Source: Acinetobacter sp. Marseille-Q1618 (lineage in GTDB: Bacteria; Pseudomonadota; Gammaproteobacteria; Pseudomonadales; Moraxellaceae). From it: DNA of 64,000 nucleotides. Shown in pieces: positions 27,639 through 36,915 of this stretch. Under the pieces are notes generated by a model that saw only the letters and a list, made by a program, of their open reading frames with translations, was not told where the DNA came from and ran no database searches. Positions within the stretch are counted from its first letter, which is position 1, and each line of letters starts with the position of its first letter. The position numbers were made by a program, and so were the translations under genes. The stretch is from NCBI RefSeq assembly GCF_902809855.1, contig NZ_CADDWJ010000002.1, positions 1,116,001-1,180,000 of the forward strand, in the 5' to 3' direction.

Positions 27639-28457
27639 ATGAATAATCAATCACTTCTCGATGCACAAGCTTTAATCGAAATAAAAAATTTAAGCTTTAA
27701 CAGAGGGGAACGTGTCATTTATGACAATGTGAATTTAAAAATTCGTCGTGGGCAAATTACCGCAATTATGGGGCCATCTGGAACAGGTAAAACCACTTTA
27801 CTGCGTTTGATCGGTGGTCAGCTGACACCTGATCAAGGTGAAGTGCTGCTTGATGGTAAAAATATTGCAACCATGTCTCGTAATGAGTTGTTTACAGCGC
27901 GTGCACGTATGGGAATGTTATTCCAAAGTGGTGCGTTATTTACAGACATGAGTGTGTATGAAAATGTCGCCTTTCCTCTTCGCGCACATACCAAACTTCC
28001 TGAAAACTTGATTGCAGAATTAGTCGCATTAAAATTAGAATCAGTGGGTTTACGTGGTGCTGAAAAGCTGATGCCATCAGAGCTTTCTGGTGGGATGAAT
28101 CGTCGTGTAGCATTAGCACGTGCGATTGCCTTAGACCCAGATTTAATCATGTATGATGAACCGTTTGCAGGACAAGACCCGATTGTTAAAGGGGTTTTGA
28201 CGCGTTTAATTCGTTCATTACGTGAAGCATTGGATTTAACTACAATTATTGTGTCGCATGATGTGGATGAAACATTATCCATTGCGGACTATATTTATGT
28301 GGTCGCTGAAGGAAAAGTACAAGGTGAAGGTACACCTGCTCAATTAAAACAACATGCTTCAGCATTTGTACAACAATTTTTAACAGGTTCAATTGAAGGA
28401 CCTGTCGATTATCAATTTAGTCATCAAGCTTATTTAAGCAATGAGGTACGTTCATGA
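27639..28457 (+). CDS. mlaF: Phospholipid ABC transporter ATP-binding protein MlaF
   Basis: A 272-residue ABC ATPase that powers the MlaFEDB complex, which moves phospholipids between the inner membrane and the periplasmic carrier MlaC to keep outer-membrane asymmetry. Walker A is GPSGTGKTT, Q-loop MLFQSGALFTDM, signature LSGGMNRRVALARA, Walker B DLIMYDEPFAGQDP and the switch His in IIVSHD. The frame runs up to a TTG at 27615; ATG at 27639 gives the usual length. It overlaps mlaE by 4 bp. Confidence 0.94.
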   Translation: MNNQSLLDAQALIEIKNLSFNRGERVIYDNVNLKIRRGQITAIMGPSGTGKTTLLRLIGGQLTPDQGEVLLDGKNIATMSRNELFTARARMGMLFQSGALFTDMSVYENVAFPLRAHTKLPENLIAELVALKLESVGLRGAEKLMPSELSGGMNRRVALARAIALDPDLIMYDEPFAGQDPIVKGVLTRLIRSLREALDLTTIIVSHDVDETLSIADYIYVVAEGKVQGEGTPAQLKQHASAFVQQFLTGSIEGPVDYQFSHQAYLSNEVRS

Positions 28458-29233
28458 ATGCTATTGCCTTATTAGGTAGACGCGTTTTAGAGCGTGTTCA
28501 GGGAATAGGCGTTGCAACGCAAATGTTGCTGCGCATTTTATTCTCTATGCCTTCGTTATTGGGCGTGAAACTTTTTATTTATCAGATGTATCGTGTGGGT
28601 GTGCTTTCACTTTTGATCACCGCTGTATCTGGTTTATTTATTGGTTTGGTGATCGGCTTACAAGGCTACTCGATTTTAGTTAATATCGGTTCTGAAGCAA
28701 TGCTTGGAACGATGGTATCGTTGACCTTGTTGCGTGAGCTTGCACCTGTGGTTGCCGCTTTACTTTTTGCTGGACGTGCAGGCTCAGCTCTGACTGCTGA
28801 AATTGGTTTGATGAAAGCCACTGAACAGCTTTCCAGTATGGAAATGATCGGGGTTGACCCTTTAAAACGAATCGTTTCTCCACGCTTATGGGCGGGTATT
28901 GTCAGTTTACCGATGCTTTCCGTAATTTTCGCTGCAATTGGTATTATGGGCGGAAAAATGGTAGGTGTTGACTTTTTAGGTGTCGATGAAGGTTCTTTTT
29001 GGAGTGGGATGCAAAGTAGCGTCCAGTTCGGAAAAGATGTGCTCAATGGCACTATTATCAAAAGTTTTGTTTTTGCATTAATTTGTACTTGGATTGCAGT
29101 ATATCAAGGCTACGCCTGTGTACCAACATCTGAAGGTATCGCAACATCTACGACACGTACTGTTGTGTATTCATCATTATGTGTATTAGGTTTTGATTTC
29201 GTGTTGACTGCGGTCATGTTCGGAGGGGTTTAA
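28454..29233 (+). CDS. mlaE: Phospholipid ABC transporter permease MlaE
   Basis: A 259-residue inner-membrane permease of the Mla complex. It has the MlaE-family segments FIYQMYRVGVLSLLITAVSG, LRELAPVVAALLFAGRAGSA, the coupling stretch GLMKATEQLSSMEMIGVDP, and a C-terminal helix pair ending in DFVLTAVMFGG. Five to six hydrophobic helices are visible. It starts inside the mlaF stop (ATGA overlap) and shares one base with mlaD, so translation is coupled. Confidence 0.94.
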   Translation: MNAIALLGRRVLERVQGIGVATQMLLRILFSMPSLLGVKLFIYQMYRVGVLSLLITAVSGLFIGLVIGLQGYSILVNIGSEAMLGTMVSLTLLRELAPVVAALLFAGRAGSALTAEIGLMKATEQLSSMEMIGVDPLKRIVSPRLWAGIVSLPMLSVIFAAIGIMGGKMVGVDFLGVDEGSFWSGMQSSVQFGKDVLNGTIIKSFVFALICTWIAVYQGYACVPTSEGIATSTTRTVVYSSLCVLGFDFVLTAVMFGGV

Positions 29234-29910
29234 TGAAATCACGTACTAGTGAGCTGGCCGTAGGTATTTTTGTTATTATTTTCGGTGTTGCTCTATTTTT
29301 CTTGGCAATGAAAGTCAGTGGTTTGGTGGGTACTAATCTCAAAGATAGTTATACGATGACTGCCACGTTTGACAATGTGAATGGGCTTAAGCCGCGTGCG
29401 AAAGTGACCATGAGCGGTGTGAAAATTGGACAGGTCGATTCTATTTCACTTGATCCAGTGACACGTTTGGCAACGGTTAAATTCGACTTGGATGGTTCTC
29501 TAACCAGTTTTAGTCCAGCTCAATTAAAGACTGTACAACAAAATGCTGTAGAAGAACTACGTTATAGTTCTGATTATCAAGCTGCTGATCCAAAGAAACA
29601 AAAAGAAATGGAACAGCAACTATTGAATAACATGAAATCCATCACAAGTATCGATGAAGATGCTTACATAATGGTTGCAACCAATGGTCTTTTGGGAGAG
29701 AAATATCTCAAAGTGGTACCAGGGGGTGGCTTGAACTATGTTAAACGTGGTGAGAGCGTTTCAAATACGCAAGGTACAATGGATTTGGAAGACCTTATTT
29801 CTAAATTTATTACTGGTGGTGCAGGGAAATCATCAGAGGGTGCATCAGGTTCACAAGATGCATCTGCGTCGAATGAAGCAACAGATGCACAAACATCTTT
29901 TGTTGAATAA
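29233..29910 (+). CDS. mlaD: MCE-domain phospholipid-binding protein MlaD
   Basis: A 225-residue protein with one N-terminal membrane helix (residues 8-28) and a periplasmic MCE domain (about 38-170), including NVNGLKPRAKVTMSGVKIG and GLLGEKYLKV, which form the hexameric lipid channel. There is an extra lysine/glutamine-rich insert around residues 100-130 relative to E. coli MlaD. The C-terminal 35 residues are Ser/Gly/Ala-rich and probably flexible. The start overlaps the mlaE stop by one base. Confidence 0.93.
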   Translation: MKSRTSELAVGIFVIIFGVALFFLAMKVSGLVGTNLKDSYTMTATFDNVNGLKPRAKVTMSGVKIGQVDSISLDPVTRLATVKFDLDGSLTSFSPAQLKTVQQNAVEELRYSSDYQAADPKKQKEMEQQLLNNMKSITSIDEDAYIMVATNGLLGEKYLKVVPGGGLNYVKRGESVSNTQGTMDLEDLISKFITGGAGKSSEGASGSQDASASNEATDAQTSFVE

Positions 29911-29931
29911 ACATCAGAGGAATACTGAAAG

Positions 29932-30564
29932 ATGAATATGTTATTAAAACAAACTTTTACAGCAACAGTTTTAGCGACTATGGTGGCAACTGCTGCGAAT
30001 GCTGCCCCTGCAGAAGCACCTTCAACGTTTATTAAACGTGTAGCAGATGGCTTAATTTCACGTTTAAAAGCGGATCATGCAAAATTACAAAGCAATCCTG
30101 CTGCGGTAAAAGCGATTGTACGTCAAAACCTTGATCCGTATGTAGACGGTCAAGCATTTACACGTATTGTGATGGGGACATATGCCACAAACCAATACAG
30201 TAATGCAGCACAGCGTGCTAAGTTTGAGCAAAATTTCCGTAATACGTTGATTGAAAACTACGGTTCAGCTTTTGCTAAATACACCAACCAAACTTACACA
30301 ATGCGTCCGTTCAAAGATACAGGCAGCAAAAATCCAGTGGTAACCATCGACTTTAACAACAAAGGCGAGAAAATCCCTGTGTCATTCCAGTTGGCTGATC
30401 ATGGTTCACAATGGAAAATCCGTAACATCAATGTGTCAGGTATTGATCTAGGCTTACAATTCCGTAATCAATTTGCTGCAAACGTAAAACGTAATGGTGG
30501 CGATATTGACAAAGCCATTGCGACATTTGAGCCAGATGCAGATGCAGCCGTCAATAAAAAATAA
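29932..30564 (+). CDS. mlaC: Periplasmic phospholipid carrier MlaC
   Basis: A 210-residue periplasmic protein with a signal peptide (residues 1-24, ending ANA). It shuttles phospholipids between MlaD and the outer-membrane MlaA-porin complex. Family features are VRQNLDPYVDGQAFTRIVMG, FRNTLIENYGSAFAKYTNQT and WKIRNINVSGIDLGLQFRNQ. It lies 21 bp after mlaD and 15 bp before mlaB, in the same operon. Confidence 0.93.
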   Translation: MNMLLKQTFTATVLATMVATAANAAPAEAPSTFIKRVADGLISRLKADHAKLQSNPAAVKAIVRQNLDPYVDGQAFTRIVMGTYATNQYSNAAQRAKFEQNFRNTLIENYGSAFAKYTNQTYTMRPFKDTGSKNPVVTIDFNNKGEKIPVSFQLADHGSQWKIRNINVSGIDLGLQFRNQFAANVKRNGGDIDKAIATFEPDADAAVNKK

Positions 30565-30579
30565 GTAGGTAGGTGTCGG

Positions 30580-30867
30580 GTGATTGAATTTAAAGATCAG
30601 GAAATGTATGTCAGTGGTAAAATTGCCTATGACAATGCTGAAGAAGTTTATTTAAATGGTTTGAAGATGATTCAGACTGAAAATAAATTTCCTTTGACGG
30701 TAAATTTGTCGAATTTGCAGCAGGGCAGCACCTTAGTTTTGTCTGTATTGGTGCAATGGCTGCGTCAAACACCGAATCAGCAAGGTTTGCAGTTTAAAGC
30801 CGTTCCTGAAAAAATGCTGAAGATCATCCAAGCCTGCCATTTACAAGATGATTTAAAAATTATCTGA
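30580..30867 (+). CDS. mlaB: STAS-domain protein MlaB
   Basis: A 95-residue STAS-fold protein that binds MlaF and stabilises the ATPase. The central VNLSNLQQGSTLVLSVLVQW carries the loop and helix that dock on MlaF, with Ser/Thr after the beta strand as in the family. Translation starts at GTG, with a GGTAGG stretch upstream. It is the last gene of the operon and is followed by a strong terminator. Confidence 0.9.
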   Translation: MIEFKDQEMYVSGKIAYDNAEEVYLNGLKMIQTENKFPLTVNLSNLQQGSTLVLSVLVQWLRQTPNQQGLQFKAVPEKMLKIIQACHLQDDLKII

Positions 30868-30878
30868 TTGTAAACATT

Positions 30879-30902
30879 GAAAAGCACCGAAAGGTGCTTT
30901 TC
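30879..30902 (+). terminator. Terminator of the mla operon
   Basis: GAAAAGCACC (30879-30888) pairs with GGTGCTTTTC (30893-30902) around a GAAA tetraloop, followed by TTTT. This marks the end of mlaFEDCB. Confidence 0.92.
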
Positions 30903-30948
30903 TTTTAAATAACTTATTAGAAAATATTTAAAATAATGAGAAAGAAAA

Positions 30949-31365
30949 ATGAGCATTGAATATTTTATTTTTGCAATGGATGATTCATGTACGAAGCAGG
31001 ATGTGCTTTCTATTTTTGCTCCATATTGGAAAAATTTAGAAAAAGATCATATTTTTTTTGAACAATCAGAAAATTACTATCTACTCGATTATGGTGAGGA
31101 TGGTGATTGTCATTTTGATATCACTTTGAATGAGGATCATACAGTAAAAGGTGTCACGATTTTTAGACCTTGTGGTAGTGCTGACATGGAGCAGTCGGTT
31201 TATAAATTAATTTCACAATTTCCGATGTTTATGACTTATCCAACAGCTCCTCTTTTATTGGTCACTGCAAATTCGAAATGTGTTCAAATAATAACTGATG
31301 AAAATCCAGAATTATTAGAAGATTTAATTGTTGTGGACAGCTTTGAAGATTATTTAGAAACTTAA
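30949..31365 (+). CDS. Uncharacterised small acidic protein
   Basis: A 138-residue soluble acidic protein (DYGEDGDCHFDITLNEDHT in the middle, DENPELLEDLIVVDSFEDYL at the end). It is framed by two terminators, so it is its own transcription unit. Size and acidity resemble immunity-type or SMI1-like orphan proteins, but there is no toxin gene nearby and I recognise no family. A GAGAAAG element precedes the ATG. Confidence 0.65.
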   Translation: MSIEYFIFAMDDSCTKQDVLSIFAPYWKNLEKDHIFFEQSENYYLLDYGEDGDCHFDITLNEDHTVKGVTIFRPCGSADMEQSVYKLISQFPMFMTYPTAPLLLVTANSKCVQIITDENPELLEDLIVVDSFEDYLET

Positions 31366-31426
31366 ATATTTAGACGATTAGGATTTATTTGAATAATTTA
31401 AGTCATTCAAATAAAAGAAAAGCATC

Positions 31427-31450
31427 AAAAGGTGCTTTTTTACAACTGTA
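31427..31450 (+). terminator. Terminator after the acidic orphan gene
   Basis: GAAAAGCATC (31427-31436) pairs with GGTGCTTTTT (31441-31450) through one G-U pair around an AAAA loop, ending in a T-run. It resembles the mla terminator in sequence. Confidence 0.85.
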
Positions 31451-31556
31451 GCATTTTGAAGTTTGCTTTATAGAATAGATGTAAAAATACGCTAACACGA
31501 TTATAGATTCGGTGCGTTTCTTGCGCTTCGCTTTGAAACAGTACTTCAAAGCTTGC

Positions 31557-32570
31557 TCAAATCCATTTTTTCCATCTAAAGTAAATCAGTGGGCCAACAA
31601 AGAATGCAATAAGGATTGTAATCACCACAATAAAACTGGTTGTGCCATGTGCAAAAGGCAGCACTTCTGTGTTCATTCCATAAATACTGGCAATCAGCAT
31701 CGGTGGCGCAAGCATACTGGGTAAAATGGAGAATCGACGAATCGTATCATTCTGTTCAGTGTTAATGAATCCAGAAGTGGTATCGAGCAAGAATCGAACC
31801 TTTTGAAATAAGAAAGCATCATGCTCTACCAATGATCGGACATCTTCACTTAATTCGCGGATATCAGCATCATAAATATGACTGCCTAAAGCACGTGGAC
31901 GAGAAAGAAAGGTGAGGACACGACGTAAGTCAATCAGACAGAGTTGTGCTTTTCCGATCATATCTTCTTTTTGTGCAAGACGGGTAATCATGTCATCGAG
32001 ATCAAGAATTTGCTCACGATGGCGTACATTTAGAACTTCAGTTGAGTATAACTCTAAGTCCTTGTGGACATCTTCCAAGATATCCGCAAGCTCATCTAGT
32101 TTGGCTTCCAGTAAACCTAATAAAATCCAAGTTGGATCTTTATAATCAATATCATAATCATTACGCCGAGCGCGCGCTCGAAAAGCACGAAAAGCCACTA
32201 GCTTTTCACCACGCAGCGTAAACAAACGATCTTTATGCAAAATAAAAGCGACCGTTTGTACAGTTGCAAGCATATTGCTTGAGTCTTCAGGATCACCTTC
32301 GACTTGATAGTTTTTATTTTTCGTTAAAAAATAGGTGCTGATATGTAAAATACCATCGTCATCACGATAGAATCGAGCAGATGAAGAAATGTCTTCGAGT
32401 GATTTGAGTGTTGGGAAATTTTGCTCGTAAGCATCCAATACCCATTCTTGTTCTTCTTGTGAAGGTGCAATAAGATCAATCCACACCAGTTCTGGGTGTA
32501 GATCAAATCCACCGTTAATGGTGGCATCTTCCAAACTACCGCGCTCAGTGGCATAAAAGGCTTCAAGCAT
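31557..32570 (-). CDS. corA: CorA-family magnesium/cobalt transporter
   Basis: A 337-residue CorA-type channel. It has a large cytoplasmic N-terminal domain, the long stalk helix (around residues 190-275), and two C-terminal membrane helices with the YGMN motif between them and a basic tail (FRWKKWI). It forms pentamers that take up Mg2+ down its gradient. GGGAG lies upstream of the ATG. It is divergent from the LOG-family gene. Confidence 0.92.
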   Translation of the reverse strand: MLEAFYATERGSLEDATINGGFDLHPELVWIDLIAPSQEEQEWVLDAYEQNFPTLKSLEDISSSARFYRDDDGILHISTYFLTKNKNYQVEGDPEDSSNMLATVQTVAFILHKDRLFTLRGEKLVAFRAFRARARRNDYDIDYKDPTWILLGLLEAKLDELADILEDVHKDLELYSTEVLNVRHREQILDLDDMITRLAQKEDMIGKAQLCLIDLRRVLTFLSRPRALGSHIYDADIRELSEDVRSLVEHDAFLFQKVRFLLDTTSGFINTEQNDTIRRFSILPSMLAPPMLIASIYGMNTEVLPFAHGTTSFIVVITILIAFFVGPLIYFRWKKWI

Positions 32571-32728
32571 AGTGTCTTTTCTCCCTTGCGCAGTATAGCG
32601 TTAAATTGATGCGTGTATTTTAGACAAGGATTTCATGAAAAACACTGATTACATTGTTCTTTTGTAAAAAAAATCTTAATCCATTCTCTAAAACACTAGC
32701 ATGGTAAAATTAAAACTAGGTTAAATTT

Positions 32729-33346
32729 ATGAATTCTATTGCAATTTTCTGTGGTTCATCGTTAGGTTCTGATCAAATCTTTGCAGATATTGCCAAACTG
32801 ACTGGTGAAACAATCGCCAAACAAGGTAAAACTTTGGTCTATGGCGGTGGACGTTCTGGCTTAATGGGCATTGTGGCAGATAGTGCATTGGCAGCAGGTG
32901 GTCAAGTGATTGGGGTTATTCCGCAAGGCTTGGTCGATCGTGAACTGGCACATCCGCACCTAACAGAGCTCTACATTGTGAAAAACATGCATGAACGTAA
33001 AACCAAAATGTCTGAACTTTCGGATGGTTTTATTGCTTTACCTGGTGGGGCTGGCACGATTGAAGAGATTTTTGAACAATGGACATGGGCACAATTGGGG
33101 ATTCATTTAAAACCTTGCGCATTTTTAAATGTTGAAGGATTTTATGATGATTTATTAAAGTTTATCCAATTGACTACAGATAAAGGCTTTTCGAGAGCAC
33201 GATTTACTGACGTACTGATCCATTCTGCATCTTTAGAAGAGATCTTAACTCAATTTGAACACTATCAAGCGCCTGAACCAAAGTGGGGAGTAAAAGACCG
33301 AGAAGAATTGGTAAAATTAGAAGATCAGGATAAGACTTTTGATTAA
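32729..33346 (+). CDS. LOG-family protein (TIGR00730 Rossmann fold)
   Basis: A 205-residue lysine-decarboxylase-like (LOG) protein. The motifs GGGRSGLMGIVAD and PGGAGTIEEIFEQWTW form the nucleotide site. Proven members are nucleoside 5'-monophosphate phosphoribohydrolases (cytokinin-activating LOG, PpnN-like); the physiological role in bacteria is often nucleotide turnover. The lysine decarboxylase label is an old misnomer. Palindromic CACAATATATTG copies lie between this gene and the NUDIX gene. Confidence 0.88.
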   Translation: MNSIAIFCGSSLGSDQIFADIAKLTGETIAKQGKTLVYGGGRSGLMGIVADSALAAGGQVIGVIPQGLVDRELAHPHLTELYIVKNMHERKTKMSELSDGFIALPGGAGTIEEIFEQWTWAQLGIHLKPCAFLNVEGFYDDLLKFIQLTTDKGFSRARFTDVLIHSASLEEILTQFEHYQAPEPKWGVKDREELVKLEDQDKTFD

Positions 33347-33382
33347 TTGAGAAATAAGTAATCAAGGGGATTCTAATTTAAG

Positions 33383-33428
33383 CACAATATATTGAATATT
33401 AAGTAGGTTAATATCACAATATATTGTG
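33383..33428. promoter_or_regulatory. Direct repeat of a CACAATATATTG palindrome
   Basis: CACAATATATTG occurs at 33383-33394 and again at 33415-33426, where it extends to the perfect 14-bp palindrome CACAATATATTGTG (33415-33428). The copies start 32 bp apart, about three helical turns. They sit just before the NUDIX start and could be paired operator sites. The second copy, followed by T6, could also help terminate the LOG transcript. Confidence 0.4.
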
Positions 33429-33447
33429 TTTTTTATTTTCAATGCTC

Positions 33448-33840
33448 ATGAATATTATTACTGTTACTGCGGCAATCATTCTCAATGAAAAAAATCAATT
33501 GCTACTCGTGCGCAAGAAAAATACTCAATTTTTTATGCAAGTGGGCGGTAAACTTGAGCCAAATGAAGAAGCTCAACAAACCATGTTGCGTGAAATTAAA
33601 GAAGAAATAGGAGCAAATGCCAAAATTGAACAGTTTGTTGGACGTTTTGAAACACAAGCTGCCAATGAAGCAGGGCATCAATTGGTGAGTTATGTGTATC
33701 TGATCAATCTTGACCAAGCACCTAAAATTGATGCTGAAATTGCAGAGATGAAGTGGGTTGATTTAGATGATGGACAAACTTTGCTTGCACCCTTAACCAA
33801 AGAGATTGTGATTCCGTGGTGTAAGCAAAATATTGTTTAA
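33448..33840 (+). CDS. NUDIX hydrolase
   Basis: A 130-residue NUDIX hydrolase. The NUDIX box is complete: GGKLEPNEEAQQTMLREIKE then EIG (G-x5-E-x7-REUxEExGU). Such enzymes cleave nucleoside diphosphates linked to another moiety; the substrate cannot be read from sequence, though the short MutT-like form suggests sanitation of damaged nucleotides. In-frame GTG (33424) and ATG (33442) starts also exist; the ATG at 33448 fits the first beta strand best. The GTG lies inside the palindrome at 33415-33428, so it is unlikely. Confidence 0.88.
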   Translation: MNIITVTAAIILNEKNQLLLVRKKNTQFFMQVGGKLEPNEEAQQTMLREIKEEIGANAKIEQFVGRFETQAANEAGHQLVSYVYLINLDQAPKIDAEIAEMKWVDLDDGQTLLAPLTKEIVIPWCKQNIV

Positions 33841-33861
33841 TTTTATATTGAAAACTCAATT

Positions 33862-34518
33862 TTAATTTTCACTAGAGATTTGGCTTTTAATTCCTCCAGC
33901 AGCAATACACGCAGTATAAATTTGCTGACAGCCAAGGTGTTGTAAAGCTTGATGAAGCGCATGAATCGAACTACCTGTGGTTACTACATCATCAATGATC
34001 AGTGCTTTCTTATATTTTCTTTTTTCTGCCTGAATAATTTGGAATTGATCTTCAATATTTTCTAATCGCTCAAGTCGACTTAAGCCCTTTTGTGAATGTT
34101 GTGCTGCTCGAATCACGGGTTGCCAAACAGGTATTTTTAATTCTGTTGCCATAATTTTGGCAATGATCAGCATTTGATTATAACCCCGTTCTTTGAGTCT
34201 TTCTGTAGAAATAGGCATGGGTACAATGGCTTGGACTTTGGAGAGTCTTAAACTCAGTAAGCTGTGGGCGAGTAAGTTTTGATATTGCAGTTGTTGTTCA
34301 TATTTGTAGGTTTGAATGATGTGGTTAATGGGAAAGTCATAGTGATGTGCGCAAAGAATGTTATGTTCGTGGCGTTGGATGTGTTGTTTGTACCACGGGA
34401 GTTGTTGCCAGCAGGCGCTACAAAGAGAATGTTGTTGTTGGCGGTCGATACCACAGAGCAGGCAAGGGGAAATGCTTTGTATGCCTTTGTGGAGTAGCTG
34501 GTTGATAAATGAAAGCAT
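33862..34518 (-). CDS. comF: ComF-family phosphoribosyltransferase-like protein
   Basis: A 218-residue ComF/GntX-type protein. The N-terminus has a four-cysteine zinc finger (CLLCG near residue 19, CSACW near 33), and the C-terminus a PRPP-loop, ALIIDDVVTTGSS. VPMPISTERLKERGYNQ is the family core. ComF helps process incoming single-stranded DNA in natural transformation, well known in Acinetobacter. It lies downstream of recG on the same strand, separated by a palindromic element. Confidence 0.87.
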   Translation of the reverse strand: MLSFINQLLHKGIQSISPCLLCGIDRQQQHSLCSACWQQLPWYKQHIQRHEHNILCAHHYDFPINHIIQTYKYEQQLQYQNLLAHSLLSLRLSKVQAIVPMPISTERLKERGYNQMLIIAKIMATELKIPVWQPVIRAAQHSQKGLSRLERLENIEDQFQIIQAEKRKYKKALIIDDVVTTGSSIHALHQALQHLGCQQIYTACIAAGGIKSQISSEN

Positions 34519-34651
34519 TTTTTATTCTGATTTTTATGATTTAACCATATTAATAATAACTATACTTAATTTATAAATCTATTATTGAATTGGAAGAGTG
34601 TTGATTCGTAATGAATTAGCACAACCACATATTTCAGATAAAACTTAAAGT

Positions 34652-34782
34652 ATATTTGTGTAGGCGATGCCTAACTTTTGAAGGATCAAAAGTTACAAAA
34701 ATCCTTTGTTGAGCAAAGGGGACTCCTGTCACCCTTGCTCAACGGCGACATCCATGTCGCCTTACACGATAGCAAAATATCT
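34652..34782. repeat. Composite extragenic palindromic element, copy 2
   Basis: Three hairpins in a row: TAACTTTTGA (34672-34681) with TCAAAAGTTA (34686-34695); GTTGAGCAAAGGG (34708-34720) with CCCTTGCTCAAC (34732-34743, one bulge); and GGCGACAT (34744-34751) with ATGTCGCC (34754-34761). The outer ends, GTGTAGGCGA on the left and TCGCCTTACAC on the right, are imperfect inverted repeats, a MITE-like layout. The ACATCCATGTCGCC part recurs near 2.55 kb. It sits between recG and comF. Confidence 0.65.
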
Positions 34783-34810
34783 TTGAGTATTGTTTTGTAG
34801 TTACTAGCCT

Positions 34811-36856
34811 TTACACATACGCATATCTTGGTGCTTTGGGTAACCAGCGTTTTAGTAATGCTTCGGCATTTTCAGGATAATCTTTTAAAACTTGTTGAGC
34901 GACATAATGCGCTTGATTGAGTAAATGGTCATCTCGTTCAAGTTTTGCAACCCGAAAACCCATATCGCCTGTTTGTTTTGTTCCCAGTAATTCTCCCGGT
35001 CCACGTATTTCCAAATCTTTTTCTGCAATAATAAAACCATCATTGGTTTCACGCATGATGCGTAAACGCTCTTGACCATTTTGTGAAAGTGGATGTTTAT
35101 ACAGCAGGGCACAGAAACTTGCAGTAGCACCGCGACCAACACGCCCACGGAGCTGATGCAATTGTGATAACCCTAAACGCTCGGCATTTTCAATCACCAT
35201 AATCGAAGCATTTGGCACATCGACACCGACTTCGATGACTGTGGTAGCAATCAAAAGCTGTAATTCATTGTCTTTAAATTGCTGCATGACAGCTTGTTTG
35301 TCATCGGCTTTCATTTTGCCATGTACAAGTCCAATATTCAGCGCAGGAAAACGCTCTTTGATTTCTGCATAAGTGGCTTCGGCAGCTTGTGCATCCAAAG
35401 TTTCAGATTGTTCAACAAGCGTACACACCCAATAGGCTTGCTTGCCCTCAGCGCAGTTGCTTGCAATACGCTGTAAAACTTCTTCACGACGTTCGAGCGG
35501 AATAGTAACTGTTTGAATCGGTGTACGTCCCGGCGGAAGTTCATCGATTAATGAGGTATCTAAATCACCATAAGCAGACATGGCCAAAGTTCGTGGAATA
35601 GGCGTTGCGGTCATGACCAATTGATGCGGTGTGGTGTTGTCAATACCTTTGTTACGCAAAGCCAAACGCTGATCAACACCAAAGCGATGTTGTTCATCAA
35701 TGATGACTAAGCCTAATTTGGCAAATTCGACATTATCCTGAAACAACGCATGCGTTCCCACGATCACATTGGCAGTACCATCTTTAATGGTCTGTTCGGC
35801 TGTTGTTCGGGCTTTACCTTTTTGTTTACCTGATAGCCACGATACATTTAAACCTAAAGGCTCAAACCATTTTTTAAAGTTTAGATAATGCTGTTCCGCC
35901 AAAATTTCAGTCGGTGCCATGAGGGCAACTTGCCAGCCTTCTTCTAGTGCATGACAAGCCGCTACGCCTGCAACCAATGTTTTCCCTGCACCAACATCAC
36001 CTTGTACCAGTCGTAACATCGGTTTGTTTTGTTTTAGATCTTCGGCAATTTCATTGGAGACGCGCTTTTGTGCATTGGTCATTTCAAAAGGTAGACTTGC
36101 TAAAAGTTGCTTGGCAAAATTTTTACTATAGGAAAATGACGGTGCAGCAATTTGTTGAATATAAGCGCGTCGTGTGAGCAAACTGATCTGATGTGCGACC
36201 AATTCTTCAAAAATTAAGCGTTGCTGCGCAGGATGTGAACCTTGCGAGAGTTGCAACATGTTGGCATCTACAGGTGGATGGTGAATGTATTCCAGTGCCT
36301 GTTTGAGTGCATAGCCATTGGTAAATTTTTCGGACAATAATTCTGCTAAATCATCGGCATGATGATTTAGCGCTTGCTTCACATAGTCCCGTAGTTTCGG
36401 TTGGGTTAAGCCGTCCGTTGCGGGATAAATGGCTGTGAGTTGCGTTTGGGGGAGAGGGGTATGTTCTGTAATGAGTTGTATTTCAGGATGATACAGTTCT
36501 AAACCACGTGCACCCACCCGAACTTCGCCAAAGATTCTTAAACGATTACCTGCTTTAGCACGGTCTGTCAGGGTTTTATAAATATGATAAAAACGTAAGG
36601 TGACTTTGCCGAAATCATCCTGTAGCAAAATCGCCATCGATTTGCGTTTTCCAGGGGGCATATCGATGGACTTGACCACGCCTTCAAGCAAATAACTGCG
36701 TCCAACTTGTAATTGGTTCATGGGAATGATCGTGCTACGATCTTCGTAGTCACGTGGTAAATGAAACAGCAGATCGTCTGTTGTGAAAATATTTAGTTTT
36801 TCAAGTAAAGCAGCGGCGGCATTGCCAACCCCTTGCAATTGATGGACGGCAGCCAT
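34811..36856 (-). CDS. recG: ATP-dependent DNA helicase RecG
   Basis: A 681-residue RecG that rewinds stalled forks and branch-migrates Holliday junctions. The wedge (OB) domain spans about residues 1-200. The helicase part has GDVGAGKTLVAG (Walker A), MAPTEILAEQHY, DEQHRFGVDQR (DEQH motif II), TATPIPRTLAMS, and the TRG region GLSQLHQLRGRVGRG and GELLGTKQTGD. GAGGGG precedes the ATG. It is divergent from an SDR gene 60 bp away. Confidence 0.95.
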   Translation of the reverse strand: MAAVHQLQGVGNAAAALLEKLNIFTTDDLLFHLPRDYEDRSTIIPMNQLQVGRSYLLEGVVKSIDMPPGKRKSMAILLQDDFGKVTLRFYHIYKTLTDRAKAGNRLRIFGEVRVGARGLELYHPEIQLITEHTPLPQTQLTAIYPATDGLTQPKLRDYVKQALNHHADDLAELLSEKFTNGYALKQALEYIHHPPVDANMLQLSQGSHPAQQRLIFEELVAHQISLLTRRAYIQQIAAPSFSYSKNFAKQLLASLPFEMTNAQKRVSNEIAEDLKQNKPMLRLVQGDVGAGKTLVAGVAACHALEEGWQVALMAPTEILAEQHYLNFKKWFEPLGLNVSWLSGKQKGKARTTAEQTIKDGTANVIVGTHALFQDNVEFAKLGLVIIDEQHRFGVDQRLALRNKGIDNTTPHQLVMTATPIPRTLAMSAYGDLDTSLIDELPPGRTPIQTVTIPLERREEVLQRIASNCAEGKQAYWVCTLVEQSETLDAQAAEATYAEIKERFPALNIGLVHGKMKADDKQAVMQQFKDNELQLLIATTVIEVGVDVPNASIMVIENAERLGLSQLHQLRGRVGRGATASFCALLYKHPLSQNGQERLRIMRETNDGFIIAEKDLEIRGPGELLGTKQTGDMGFRVAKLERDDHLLNQAHYVAQQVLKDYPENAEALLKRWLPKAPRYAYV

Positions 36857-36915
36857 GTCCCCTCAACTTTGGTTTGATTGATCTGGATAGATCAGTTTTC
36901 AGAATAGGTCATTTG

